Shown piece by piece: positions 30,977-43,463 of a stretch of DNA of 64,000 nucleotides. Under the pieces are notes generated by a model. It made no database searches. It was not told the origin of the DNA and saw only the letters and a program-made list of their open reading frames with translations. This DNA comes from Puccinia triticina. Lineage: Eukaryota > Basidiomycota > Pucciniomycetes > Pucciniales > Pucciniaceae. The position numbers and the translations under genes were made by a program. Each line of letters begins with the position of its first letter. Within the stretch, counting starts at the first letter, position 1. The DNA lies in the NCBI RefSeq assembly GCF_026914185.1, contig NC_070560.1, forward strand, positions 5,013,501 through 5,077,500. The letters are read 5' to 3'.

Positions 30977-33833
30977 TCCAAGTTTATTAAAGACACAGAT
31001 TTTCCAGAATGTCAAAAAAAAAAATTCATGGGTTCCCCCTAGAATTTACAAATCTCAGAAAAAAACAAACATGGGTTCCCCCTACAAGATTAAAACAGTG
31101 AAGAAAAAAAACATGAGTCCCCCCAAAGTATAAAATACACAAACATTCAACAACTCCAATAGCCTTCCAACATCAGCAGAAGTGCTGTGCCACAGGCTCA
31201 GCCCCCAGCCCGTGTCAAGCGCACGGGTCAAAAGGACTGGACGTGAAGGCCCCCGGCCCGCAGCAAAGACTGGTGACCAGTGGGGGGCCCACTCTTTGCC
31301 CTTCAAACTGCGCATGTGCTGCAGCGGAAGGGTTGAGGGAGACGGATAGCTGGAATTTCAGCATCTCCAATCCCCCTGGGGGACTACGACCATCAACCCG
31401 CGCCTTTTAACCAAGACCAACCACACCGCCCCCAGTCAAAAGTAACGCCACCCCTCTCATTTCCCATCGCCATGGCCGCCACACCCGCCCCAGACCCAGT
31501 TGTCATGGCTCCAACCTCCATGGAGATGGTCTCCACCACCACACCAAAACACATTTATTTGGTTTACCCCTGGTAAGCCCCATCATTTCCCCCCATCGCG
31601 ACCACCCCTTATGCAAATCAAACTCGGTCGCTCTTCATCTACAGCGTCCCTTTTGACCAATGTACCGCCGGGCCTTCAAAGCCAGTAACCCTTGGCGGCC
31701 ACCCAAGCAATTCTCAAGACTCATGGGGTGACAGAAATGGACCACACCGTGGCCAGGATTCATCTTCTTCACCCGTCTACTGTTGGAGCTCGCCTGGATG
31801 TTGCTGCGACTCGTGATCAACTATCAGATGCCGCTACTGTTAATCACCTGGTAAAGGCGGGGCCTCCAGATTTACTGCTGTCTGGCGTCACACACGATCC
31901 AGAACCTGATTCTCTTGACGCCACGCCACGAGGTCCCGCCGGAAACTGAGCTGTTACAACCGTGGAACCGCATCGACGAGTTTGAAGGAGAATCTGCAAA
32001 GGTTGAGTGTCAGCAGCGTGACCGTCTCTTCTCGGCGTCGGACGTGCTTACAGCCGGCGTCAATGACTCCGATCCACTCCTATGCAAGCTTGCGGGTGTC
32101 GCCCGGCACCTCCTCCGAGTAGAAACACAGCGCCCATCAAGCTGGCACCCGCCCTCCCGACAATAGACCGACCGCCTCCAACGTTGCTCTGTTTAGCCCC
32201 ATGGTCCGGGCTCATAGTCATGGCGGACCGGCAACTGTAAACGCGGACCTCCAGGCAATCTCCCATAACCTCATCATCACCCCATCTGAGCTCAACACCC
32301 TGGTCTACAACCCAAGCAGCAACAATTGAGAGGACCAAGAGACCTACTTCCAACCCTTCAACCCACTCCAAAACCATCTTCACCCTGATCAGCAGCAGCA
32401 GCATGTACGCTCTGCTAGCCCCCCTGATTCACTCATGATTATCCACTGGAGTCCTGAGTGCGCGGCAAGGTAAATGTGAATATGTAGATGGATGATTGAT
32501 TCAGCTTGCTTGATCCCTTCTGCTTGCTGACAATTGATATTGAAAATTAACCAAGCCCCCCCCCCCTTGCCTGAGGCTTTTCTAGAGGCACTTTTGTCTC
32601 ATCAGGGTTCTTTGTTCCAAAAAGAGAAGTCTCACTTGATTAGCAAAAGGCAGGGATGAGAGCTGTGGGTTCCTTCAGTTCTGATTGATTTCAATAAGCA
32701 TATGTTGCATATCCCAAAGAGTTATACACTGGCAAAAACATCCATCATGTCTCTCCTGATTCAGGGTTGATTGACAAGCAACTTTTATCTAACTTAATTA
32801 AGGACCTCTGTAATTGGAAGGGTGAGACTGTCCAGTAGAGACCCTCTTCTGGTCAGCAAAACACTACCAGTGTTTTACCAACATGCAGTAAGGAAGTCTC
32901 TTCAGGTCAAAAAATATACCTCTTTCTTTGTGCCATGCAGTGGTGGCTTCTGCTGCACTGAACCCCCTGAAAGCAGATCATTTAGGAACTGTGAAACTGC
33001 AAGAAAAACACACCCAGCTGATCCCAATTGAAGTTGAGAGCTTGGAATAAGCTTGTGGTTCTAATCAGGTACAAAACAGGTATCAGTCAATGCAGTGTAT
33101 TGTATATTTTTTTTGATACAAAAGAATTTTATAGCATGTATTCTATTGAAAAAAAAAGCTATGATACAGTTGGTATTGTATTTCGAAAAAAACACCTCTT
33201 TTTTGGGTAATTGGGGCCTAATATAAATACCCCATCCCACCAATCCACAATGTATAGAATCAGATTGGATCATATTGGCAACCAGATCCACATGTATTGG
33301 ATTGTATTGGTGACCCAATCCAATACAGATACAATGTATTGGAGCCCAAACCAATGTGATACCAATACCTATATTGTATTGGTTTCACCATTGCCCATAG
33401 TGTATGTGATCAAACACAGGGAACTACTAGAGTTTTTCTTGACCTTCCCAGTTGGACTATTTTCTATTTTAACTTTGTTTCCACCTTCCTCCTCTCACTA
33501 TGGAATCTGCACACCAATATTGGAATCTCACACTTGTTTGAAAATGTTTCCTCATTTTGGTGCTGGGTTTGAACCTCTGGAATGAGCTCTGTTTGCCTTC
33601 CTTTTTAAATAAAGGCAGCTCTTTGCATGTCATATTTATTACTTCTTGGGTTAGCCTCAGGAGGTCCATTCTGCTGTTTGATGGAATGAATAGCTGATCT
33701 TTCTGACTGATTAGCAGCCACGTAATGTATTTATCAAAAGATGAATATCTTGCACTAGCTGAGGAAGAGTGGGGAGGGGGGGTGGGAGGCCTGAACCTTG
33801 GGTTTGCAGCGGCGAAGCCGCCTTGGCCTCTAG
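30977..33833 (+). mobile_element. Helitron (2857 bp), both termini visible
   Basis: 5' end A|TCCAAGTTTATTAAAGACA. 3' end GCAGCGGCGAAGCCGC, CTTGGCCT, CTAG (33830-33833), then T. Inserted between A (30976) and T (33834), the Helitron target rule. The 5' part is shared with the copies at 23886 and 59034. A TTTTAA box near 31408 and an ATG in GCCATGG context near 31471 follow. Interior short frames (31692-31949, 31915-32166, 32822-33031) are not recognised. No Rep/helicase, so non-autonomous. Between 33100 and 33420 there are palindromic repeats of ATTGTATTGG. Confidence 0.85.
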
Positions 33834-33865
33834 TATTCAGGAAGAAAAGAGAAAAGAGAAGATAT

Positions 33866-36322
33866 TCACTTCTTGCTGTAGAGAAGCACACCAGAGAGAA
33901 TATCAGATTTCCAGCCCTTTGCAGCGTCTGAAACCATTTGCTTTGACAAGAGTGGAGGGGGAATGGGTCTGACACCATCCTTTGGCTCAACGTATGCCAA
34001 AGCCCAGTGATTGTTGTCCACGTGCAGGAGATAAATCGGAGTTGTGTCTGGAGACTGATTGGGGCCAAGACGTAGTGGAATGAAGGAACTGGAGATTTTC
34101 AATGAAATAAATATCATGGGCCGGACGTAGAGATCCGCAAGTATCTGACCATGCAATTTCAGTTTTTCAGTTTTGATAATATAATCACAGACAAATCTCA
34201 CCTCAAGCAAAGAAGAATCTACAACTTCCTCTTTATCCGGCTCAGATTGATGGGATTCTTCAGCTTCATGTGGTTTGCCGGCCTTGGACCCGGCCTCGGA
34301 CAGCATTGCATGTGATTTTTTGGCCTTGGAAAGGATCTCCCTGGATTTGTTGGCTTCTGAAGTTTCTTCTTCAGAGTCAGACCCTTCTTTGGATGTTGTC
34401 TTGTTAGAATCTTTGGATTTGGATGATTCAGATGGCACATCATGTGTTCCTTTTGTTTCAGGCACTTGGTTTAATCTTGTTGATTTTTGTGTGGCGGGTT
34501 TAGTATCGGTAACTTCTTGGCCATCAGACAATGGTTCAGCATTGGAATCGTCAGAATGATTTTTTTTAATCGTTTTGAGTTTCGTTTTGGAGCCTTCAAG
34601 GCCCTCTTCTTTTTCTTCAGATTAGCTTCAGTTTTTTCCAGTTGAGCTTCCACAAGTTCAAACTGCAAGGGATTTCTCTTGGTTGAAGTTGAACGAGGCT
34701 TTTTGAGAGTCGGTCGCCCTTTTGTATTCTTTCTGACAAGCGGCGCTTGAATCGGGACGGCCTGGTGGGTGCCAGCAATAATTTTATGGACCTGGTCAAT
34801 GAGACTCACAAGAGTGTGAGGCTGTTCTTGAGAGAGAGTGACCGTGATCTCCCGTATCTCAGCATCTAAGCTGATTTTGTCTTCGTCACTTTGCTGTATT
34901 CGATTGGGGCAAAAAGCTTTGTTAGTCGTCAAATTTATATGCTCAATGTGGGAGATTCCTTACCGTGATTTCTGGATTATATTTGAGATGCCATTGGAAG
35001 TGGAAGTCATCGGGTGACAAAGTATCACCCGCTTCCCTTAATTCAGTGATTTTATGGGCACAAGGAATACCAAGGCCAATTGTAACCGTTTGCAAACATT
35101 CTTCTGTTGGATCAAGATCTTGCAGCCATTTGTATTGAGTAATACATTCTTTGATAGCGAATGTCAAGATATGGTCAAGGAGAGGGATGAACATCTTTGG
35201 CACATTTACCAGGGTCTTAACCGCATCGCTTCCAACTGACTCGTGGACGTGATTGATTTGCATGTTTACTGCATGAGCGAGTGAATGGAAAACTGATAGC
35301 ATGTCGCCCGTTGAGTTCTTCACAAAGGTTTTGAGATAGGCATGTCCGGATCCAACCCTTGAAGTGTTGAGGTTGCAAAGGTGAGGGTATTGACAGGCCC
35401 AAGCCACGATAAAAAGTTCTTTAACCGGGATTACATTCTTTTTGAGGTACTCGAGAACGGCTGGGCGGGTTGAGAGGAACTTCTTCAAGTTTTCAAATTG
35501 TTCTGTGTAGAGCTCACTTGTTTTTGACGAGGTTACTTGCTGCCAAAGCTGCACAAAGATTTCCCACGGATCTTTGGGTTTCTCGGTTCCTTCCTTCTTC
35601 TTTTTTTCTTTGTCTTTCAGTTTGACTGCAGGAAAATGTTTCTTACAGTTTGATGTAATATTCTTGTTGATGTGCCAAACGCACAGGTTTGCTTGCGAGT
35701 CCGGGAAGACGTGTGCTAGTGCCTTTTGTAATGCTGAGTCCCGATCAGTGATAAATACTTGGGGGATGCGCTGAGGACGCCAAACATTTTTCTTGAGTTG
35801 ATTCGCAGCCCAGACATACCCGTCTACGTCTTCATCAGTCATAAAACAGAACGCAATAGAAAAAAATTGGTTGGAGGCTGCCTGTCCCATCACGTGCAGC
35901 AAAGGGAGATTGTAGCGGTTGGTTTTGTAGGTGGAATCCAACAGCGCAATGTGGTGATTGATTTGAGCTAGATGGATTGATCCGGGGTGTGCAAAGAAGA
36001 GGTTCACAACATGGCCGCTGGAGTCTACCTTTACATCATACGACCAGTTTGATTCTTTCAGGACCGACAAGAGGCTTTTGGTGGGGGATTGTCCATCCAA
36101 ATCTTCGAGGCGTATCTTCTGAAGCGCATTACTTACATTCTTGTTGGTTGCAAAGGTCTTGTTATTGGACGTTTGTAGTTGGAGTAAAATTTGGGCTGGC
36201 TTCAGATTGGATTTTGACAGCTTCCGGATCTCCTCAAATTGCTCCGGCAGGAGTTTTTTGTGCGCGGTGTGGGAAGAAGCTCCAGACAATGGATTGTGAT
36301 TGTGGGTCCCATTCACTACCAA
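33866..36322 (-). pseudogene. MULE transposase with C-terminal OTU-like protease region, frameshifted
   Basis: Frame 36322-34943 (459 codons) starts without a clear ATG at VVNGTHNHNP, the end of a FAR1/WRKY-like zinc domain. It holds the MULE DDE core: Asp129 in LLDSTYK, Asp193 in ITDRDSALQ, and C-x2-H (CVWH) near 214-217. A 47-bp GTAAGG...AAG stretch (34917-34963) resembles an intron, but the simple join is out of frame. The next frame (34932-34471) has the GRP and STKRNPLQFELVE motifs common after MULE cores. A shift in a T8 run near 34560 leads to frame 34531-33866: Ser/Lys/Glu-rich linker, then NNHWALAYVEPKDG and PIPPPLLSKQ, which resemble the His side of OTU-like cysteine proteases. The Cys side was not found. 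Confidence 0.75.
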
Positions 36323-36895
36323 GATGGATGAATTTGCAATGTCTTATATTGATCAATATAGCGTATATTGATCAATTTATATTGATCATTTTTTTTTATT
36401 CCTCTTGATACCTTTTTCTGTGTTGCATGTCTCCTTAATAGTCTTCTATAATCTCTCTCCTTCCCCCTGTGTTAGCTTCAAGCCACAGGATTTTTTTTTT
36501 TTTTTTTGCCTGATAACATTCATAAATTTCTACATACACCATTTGATTCTTCATGAAAAAAAGACATTGCAAGTTTTAGGATTAATCCAGGGTGGCTGAG
36601 GGGTCTCAAAGTTTTTTTATTTTTCTTTTTTACTTCAACAACTGATGTTATCAGAAGTCTCCAAATCTACCTTTTTTCAAAAAAGGAAAAACATTGACCC
36701 CTGACCTCTCTCATGATACCATCCTGCAAACATTGTTAATTTGGTTGGTTGAACTTCCTGAAGATATTGCACATCATACTTGAGGTGCTACATGCATAGA
36801 AGGCCTTTTTGAAATTAGTTTACCATGGTTTAGCATATTTTTGTTGGGTTCTTTGTTTTATCTACTTTTGTTATCACCCACAGATTAATGAGGAA
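36323..36895 (-). mobile_element. MULE 5' flank, copy 1
   Basis: AT-rich non-coding DNA with repeated TTGATCA motifs. It is repeated in inverted orientation at 61766-62335 with good similarity. The copy stops at 36895 (GAGGAA), where a Helitron is inserted, and resumes at 39977 (TATTTCGACATAAAATTTC). Possibly contains the missing first transposase exon, but no frame supports this. Confidence 0.75.
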
Positions 36896-39800
36896 CTAGA
36901 GGCCAAGGCGGCTTCGCCGCTGCAAATTCAGATTCCTGTTACTCTCTCATCCAGGTTCAATGGTTTCCAGTCCCAACCTGCAAGCATAGCTCCTCCAAGA
37001 ACACACCACCTCATGGAATTAATGAATACCCACAAGCATGATATGAATATATTTTCTTTAGGGAGCAAGAAAATAAAATTGGTTATGCTTCTATCAACAT
37101 TTATGCCTAATTGACACTCAAAAACAAAACAGTGAATGATTTCATTGTAAGTGGGCATCTACAGTACCTTTATCACTATTGTTAAATAACCCACAACTTC
37201 AATTTTGTGGCACCCTTACAAATGTCAGAAATTCTGGATGACTGAGTCTCTCAAGTCTCACATTTTTCATAACTTCCCAGTTTGGACACAAAATTATGTA
37301 TAAATCATCAGATTTTTGGAGAGGAAGATCATCAATGGCCAGGTTAAAACAAAGTGTAAGGTGAAGGATGTTTCAGTAGTACACAGAGTATTCCCTGCTT
37401 AAGCACTTGAAAATTCTATGGGGTTGGATATTTGTCAATGACCCCACCTTAGTTTAATTTTTTCCCTTGGGGTTGACCTCCTCAACCCGTTGGGTATCAG
37501 GGAAGCTCAACTACCTTCACATAGCACAAGACAAGAGGAGATAAAAAAGAAACAAGGACACAAGCTTCTCTCCAGCCAATATTACAATACTAAGAACCCA
37601 CCAGTCCCCCGGAAGGTTGAAGTGAGATATGCTGCTGGTGGCGGGAGACCGGGTTGCGCTCGGCGCCAACACAATCAAGGTCCTTCGCTGCCTGCTCATA
37701 ATACTAAACAAATAGTACTCAAGATTCAGAGATTGCCTCCAGGTTGGGTATCACATTGGGGGGAAGAATCACATTGGCACAGCGGTTGCAGTCACGCCCA
37801 TAATCTGCTTGTGCACCACCTTCCCGTGCAACCTTGTCAAAAACATATGCAACCTCGTTTAGGCTTGTCCATCTTGAACTGGACCAGCAGGGCGCCACGG
37901 CCCGAGCCAAGGGCACCCATCGAGGGGCAGGCGCGGGAAGATCTGACGCTGTGAATGCACCTTGCACATGAACTGCTGTCACAGGAACTCTTCCGTCCGG
38001 CTGGAGGCACATGCCACCACTCTCCTGCTTGGTCCGGAGAGCTGACCACTTGTGTTCCCATTCCTTCGTTGTCGACAGTCTGAAGTACTATTATGGGGCC
38101 CTGACCGGGTTCCTCTTCTTCTTCCAGAGCTTTGTCTTTTGATGTCAAGAGGTCCTTCCTTCCCAACAGTGAGTCCTCTCGCGGCCTTGGAGGAGTCATT
38201 GAAGAATTTCAGGATGGTTGAGTCTTGGGAGTCCAGCTTCTTAGGCGGGGGGCCGAGGGAGAAGCTCTTAGCTGGAGGAAGGTTGCTGAAGACCTGCTTG
38301 GAATGGTGTGCCTTGCTGTTGGAGTACCACATCCATTCGGGCGCAGGGAGGACCGCCCGCGCGGATCCTTGGCGGGAAGCGCTCTGCGGGGTCGTCAGTG
38401 CGCCTGCTTCGGGGCGGAGATGCTCGTGCAGTCGTGGTGTGACCTGGTGCGAAGATGGGCCGTCCCTGTGCGGCGAGTGATGGCGCCTTGTCTTCTGCTG
38501 CGTCTTCCGTGGAGATAGTGAGTGCACGCCCTTCGTCGACACGGGCTAGACGCGCTCTAGCGACTTGGACGGCTCTCGATTGGTGCTTCGTGCTCGGCTC
38601 CTGCTTCGCCGAATCGCCTGTGCTCTTCCAGTCGTTGGGGCCAGTCGGCTCGACTCTCTTCTGCTTAGCCGAACATGAATGTTTCCTCCTCCCGGGCCAA
38701 GAAGGGCTTGATGGGAACGGTCGGAGTGTGACGGTACAATGCGGAAGCCTGTAAACACACCAATGAGACTGCCGCTCCTGCTGCTGTGTATACATATGAC
38801 ATGCCATAAACGGTCCTGAATTGCTCACCTGTTTTTACTTCTCATCAAGGATATTACACGCTACCATCGTTGTATAATCTCCCTTGAAGGCTATCCACGC
38901 TTGGCATTCTTGGTCAATCTGCGTGCGTTTGGTCGCGAGCGTCTTTCTGAGACTGTGACACACCATCCTTGGTTGTTGGTTACTCAAGCGCGGAGGGTCC
39001 AAAGAAGAAGGAGGGTTGGGGAAAGCCAGTGCATTCTAGGGGGATGGTGTCGGGCGCTTGGCTTGTGGGTGGGTGGTCAGGTTGGACGGATGAGCTAAGC
39101 TGCTCGTTAAGACTGGCGAACTGAGCCAGGAAGGAAGTGCGTGCATGGCAAGCTGCACTCTGAAATCCAATATGTATATTTGACTGGATTGGGGCCTTGA
39201 ATGAGTCGGCCTTGTGAGTTCTTGGCCAGCCGGGCCTGGGTAGATTATAAATCTGGTGACCATGTCCAAATCAGATACACATGTACATAAATATAATTGT
39301 TGGATTTGTGTGTATTGCACGGAGGTTACCACCCGAGCGCGTTGATAGACCTTTGCACAGGCTGAGGTGGGCAGGTTATGCAAGTGATGGTTGTGGCGCG
39401 GGGTTGGCCCAGCAATGGGATGACGAGCTTGATGTGGTGCCTTGGTAAGAGCTGTTAAGCTTGTACAAGATGACAACAGTGGCGGTGGCGGTTTTGTAAA
39501 TGCAATGGAACATGCGCAACAGTTACAGTGGCGAGCAATACCGCCCAAGGCAGTAAGAACAGGTGTATGGTTGGTGGTGGCGGGTGATTGGGGAGCAGTA
39601 ATAGCAGGGCATTGGAGACGAGCGGATGTGGCTGGGGTCAAGTGCTCGTGGGGGATCCTCCGGAAAACTTATTTAAGGAGTACTGTTCCATGAGGTTGTC
39701 CCCCCAGGGGCTCCGGTTTCGTCCTACCCCCTCCCTGGGAGCCCACTAATCACTTGATTAGGGCCTTCCTGGAATACTCTAACAACCGGCCCACTTTTGC

Positions 39801-39976
39801 TTGTTGCTGCGGCACAGCTGGAGGGTCATCCATAGGGTCTTTGGGTCTTTGGGGATTTTCAACTTGTGCCTGTGTTTAATTGTTGTGTGTGCTATTTTTT
39901 GTTGAAGCTTTGTAAAAAAAACACCCCAAAACTTAGATCCAAGAGTCTAGGATTCTGTGGATTTAAGAAAGTGGGA
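36896..39976 (-). mobile_element. Helitron (3081 bp) in MULE flank
   Basis: Minus-strand 5' end A|TCCCACTTTCTTAAATCC (right, 39976). 3' end with the GCGGCGAAGCCGC hairpin and CTAG (left, 36896-36899) followed by T. Joining 36895 to 39977 gives GAGGAA|TATTT, which matches the uninterrupted paralogue near 61757-61770 (minus strand). This empty-site comparison fixes both ends. The 5' terminus differs from the TCCAAGTTTATT copies, while the 3' 30 bp are the same. Confidence 0.9.
37490..38830 (-). pseudogene. Unrecognised coding-like sequence inside Helitron
   Basis: GC-richer than its surroundings, with overlapping minus-strand frames (38828-38268, 38542-37979, 38199-37837, 38012-37719). Segments such as KQVFSNLPPAKSFSLGPPPKKL and ALEEEEEPGQGPIIVLQTVDNEG look like disordered eukaryotic protein, split over frames as expected for exons or decay. 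I do not recognise a family. By analogy with the Helitron at 55929-59034 it could be captured host sequence. Confidence 0.3.
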
Positions 39977-40780
39977 TATTTCGACATAAAATTTCATCCA
40001 AAAATTGTTCTGCATATAAAACCCACAAATATTGTGTTTCGGGACACATGCATTATGCAGCAGCTACAATCTGATCAGTTGCCAAATATCACTACTTTTG
40101 TAGTTTCTTGGTGTTTCTGCCACTATATCTCATCACAGTGTGGGAATTGTTCTGCCATATGGTTATAAAAATGTTTAAATGCCCCCAAACATTCTTTGTG
40201 TACCTTTACTCACCACAAAACCACCAAATGTAGCAGCTACAGTCTGATCAGTTCACAAATATCACTACTTTGGTAGTTTCTTGGTGTTTCTGCCACTATA
40301 TCTCATCCCAGTGTGGGAATCCTTCTGCCATATGGTTACCAAAATGTTTACGGGCCCCCAAGGATTCATTATGGACCTTAAGTCACCACAAGAACGCCAA
40401 ACGTAGCAGCTACAGTCTGATCAGTTCCCAAATATCACTACTTTGGTAGTTTCTTGGTGTTTCTGCCACTATATCTCATCCCAGTGTGGGAATCCTTCTG
40501 CCATATGGTTAGCAAAATTTTAAGAGGCCCCAAAATTTTCATTATGTACCTTTACTGACCACAAAACCCCCAAATGTAGCAGCTACAGTCTGATCAGTTC
40601 ACAAATATCCCTACTTTGGTAGTTTCTTGGTGTTTCTGCCACTATATCTCATCCCAGCGTGGGAATCCTTCTGCCATATGGTTACTAAAATGTTGACAGG
40701 CCCCCAAAGATTCATTATGTACCTTTACTGACCACAAAAACCCAAAATGTAGAAGCTACAGTCTGATCGGTTCCCAAATA
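39977..40780 (+). repeat. MULE end (to about 40055) and 173-bp satellite array 1
   Basis: 39977-40055 continues the MULE flank (match to 61683-61765 inverted), ending TATGCAGCAGCTAC. About four units of a satellite of about 173 bp follow: GTAGCAGCTACAGTCTGATC, CACTACTTTGGTAGTTTCTT, GGTGTTTCTGCCACTATATC, CATATGGTTACCAAAATG. The array is interrupted at 40780 (CCAAATA) by a Helitron and continues at 46292. Confidence 0.85.
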
Positions 40781-41741
40781 CTAGGGAAATTGTGGCTGCG
40801 CCACGGCAAATAAGCTAAGAAAAATCAAACATGACACTCGAACCTCCCATAATTAAAAAACAAATGTAAATATATTTTTTTGAGATAAAGGGATTGAGCC
40901 CAAGCAATGGTACAAATACAAGCCGCATGGAAGTAGATCAGAGGAGCAAATGAAAACAGCAGAAATATAAAGATAACAATCAAGACCAACTATACTGTAC
41001 TACACAACATAATTAAAAGCAGATATACAGATTTCTAACAAAAAATAAATAGAAAACCTCTGAATCATTACAGTCAAAATTCAGATGGATTTTATTGTCT
41101 TCTAAATATGACCTGAGCAGGGGTAAATTGAGAACTTTTGCTCTTCATCAGTAACAATTCCCACACACATTTCCAACACCAAGGTTAATCTGGACAGAGC
41201 AATGTAAAATTGCCTGTGGGCAAATATGGCCTTGGTAGGGATACTCCCACAGTTGAAAGCAAGTTTCACTGGCTATTATTAATTGAAATTGCAAATGCAG
41301 CAACTATTGGGAACTGAAATTGAGAAAAGGCAGAACCAAATTCAATTCTTGGCTTGTGTATTAGCTTAACTTGGGGTAAGCATCCAAATTGGACCTGACA
41401 GGATCAGAACTTTGAGTACTCTTGGTTGAATGTCTTGGATTAGCATCTTGGTTCAATTGGCAAGGCCATTGGCTAAACACAGATTCTGGATGAGTACCAC
41501 CCAAATGTTGACAAGCATTCAAATCAATAATCTTGTGCAACAAAACCTTGGCATTAGAATGGGACCTCATTCCCATTGAAAATCATTTCTGGAAAGGAAT
41601 GGTTCTGGAGATGAGATAAAAATGGTTTCAAACATGTTATTGTCAAGGGGTGTACATTTCAAAAACCTAGGTCACAGGTATGTTAAATAGGGACATGAAA
41701 AATGTAACTTTTACAGGCAAGACAGTTTCATGGCTGTGTAC

Positions 41742-42615
41742 CAACACTGGGTAAATACGTTACCCTACGTTATCCACGTTATCTCAGTAATGTAATGGTT
41801 TCAGTTGCCGCCCAGCTACGTTACTGCTATCTGGAATTTGTGATTTCCTGACGCGCCCGTAACATAATTGTGTGCGTGTTTTTGTTTTTGCATCCTGAAA
41901 CAGATAATGTAATGATAATTTTCCAGGATAGTGCATTATTGCTGTGAAGCAGATGCTGTACGGTGCTCCGCTCCTGGATAATATGCTTATATAGCACTTC
42001 ACCCCTGGATAATGTGTTATCTCAATTCCCAGGGGTGAAACAGCCCTAACCCAATGATATTTTTCGCAAGCTCTAGCACACACAGTAATTGTATTGGTCC
42101 AGGGGCAACTGTTTGCCTTCAAAAAAATACCAGCCACATCCTTAGTCACAAATCTTTGCGCTTATCTGGGAGCTCCTGCGCTGTTGAGAGATTATTCTTG
42201 GCAGTGTCAGATGTTTGTAGCAGTCGCTGTGGGAGCCTACTCCCCTCAACCATGGCGCACTGTGTTAGTAGCCTGATGTGGCTTCGCGAGGATATCCCTT
42301 TGACTGGGGAATTTGTGGAGGCTGGGAAGGCATTGAAGGTGATCCTCCCCTCAAAAACAATAATAATATTTATTTTTAACTACATTATCCATAATATTAC
42401 AAGTAATTTAATCTGTTCCTGCACTTCAGTAACGTAGCAGCGGGCAAAAAATCCCCTCCCGCCGACAGGATAACGTAATTTAAACAAAAAAATAGTGCAA
42501 ATGGATAATTATAAAGTAAAAATTGTCCATTACAGATAACAGTAATGATAATAGTCAAAAAATTGTTACGTTACCATTACGCTACCATTACTGGTAGTTT
42601 AATTACACAGTGTTG
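41742..42615. mobile_element. hAT-like non-autonomous element (874 bp)
   Basis: Termini CAACACTGGGTAA and, inverted, CAGTGTTG, with a perfect 7-bp flanking duplication TGTGTAC (41735-41741, 42616-42622). Both subterminal regions carry many GTTAC/GTAAC motifs (ACGTTACCCTACGTTATC; TTACGTTACCATTACG). No transposase. Superfamily assignment rests only on TSD size and terminal style. Confidence 0.6.
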
Positions 42616-43284
42616 TGTGTACTAATATTGGGTGCAATTTGTGAGAATTTATCAGTATTTGTCTGGTCAAATCTACATTAGTTCTGAATGCCAGGCAAAT
42701 GAGGTTGGGTGTGGCTAATAAGCTCTGGCTATGAGACAGAGTCATATCAGGTCTCTGGGCCAAGGAGTAAAGCTGGCTTACTTCAAGAGAGATAATGTTC
42801 TTGGCTACTTCACCAACCACACCCAAAACATAGACTTGGCTGTTGATTTGCAATTTTTAGACATTACTTTTACATTTTGGGATTTTGATAAGGAGATTTT
42901 TTTTTTTTTTCCTGAGTCCTGACAGTAGGGTTGGTGTCAATGAGACTATCATATAGAAAACTGGGTAAAGAGACTGGCAGTAAGATTGGAGTGTCAAGAG
43001 CCATGACTTGAGTCAAGATTTGAAGTGTCCCAACATGCGGAGAACTTCTTTCTCAATAAGAAAGGGGGTAACAGTGGGAAATGAACTATGGTGTTGAGGC
43101 GAGCTGATGGGTTTGGATTTTTGTGGCACAAACAAGTCTGACTGTTTAGGGTTTGGGTTGGTGGAGTGTGTCAAGTGGAATTCCATATTTAGAGAGGGAA
43201 TCAGGATGTGAACTTGTGAATTCCATAGTTAGAGAGGGAATTGGGATGTGAAATTGTGGTTTGGCAAAGTAGACATAGTACTTA

Positions 43285-43461
43285 TGGTGTTCAAAGTTGG
43301 TTTGCATAATTTTATGCATGCATAAATCATAAAATCATGAAATCATTTTTGCAGGGGATATGACTGTCTGATTATGTGATACAAAATTTCCTCACCAAAA
43401 TGTTTTTATGATTTTATGATTTATACATTCATAAAATTATGCAAACCAACTTTGAACACCA
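43285..43461. mobile_element. TA-flanked MITE (177 bp)
   Basis: TGGTGTTCAAAGTTGGTTTG at the left is mirrored at the right end (CAAACCAACTTTGAACACCA). The inverted match extends about 60 bp through AAATCATAAAATCAT. Flanked by TA on both sides (43283-43284, 43462-43463), as in Tc1/mariner-derived MITEs. Confidence 0.75.
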
Positions 43462-43463
43462 TA

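Noticed and set aside
33804..36925. Reading 33804-36925 as one MULE bounded by 32-bp terminal inverted repeats
   Set aside because: The two motifs match perfectly, but no target duplication flanks them. Each fits a Helitron 3' end, and the empty site at 61766 shows the right one belongs to a separate insertion extending to 39976.
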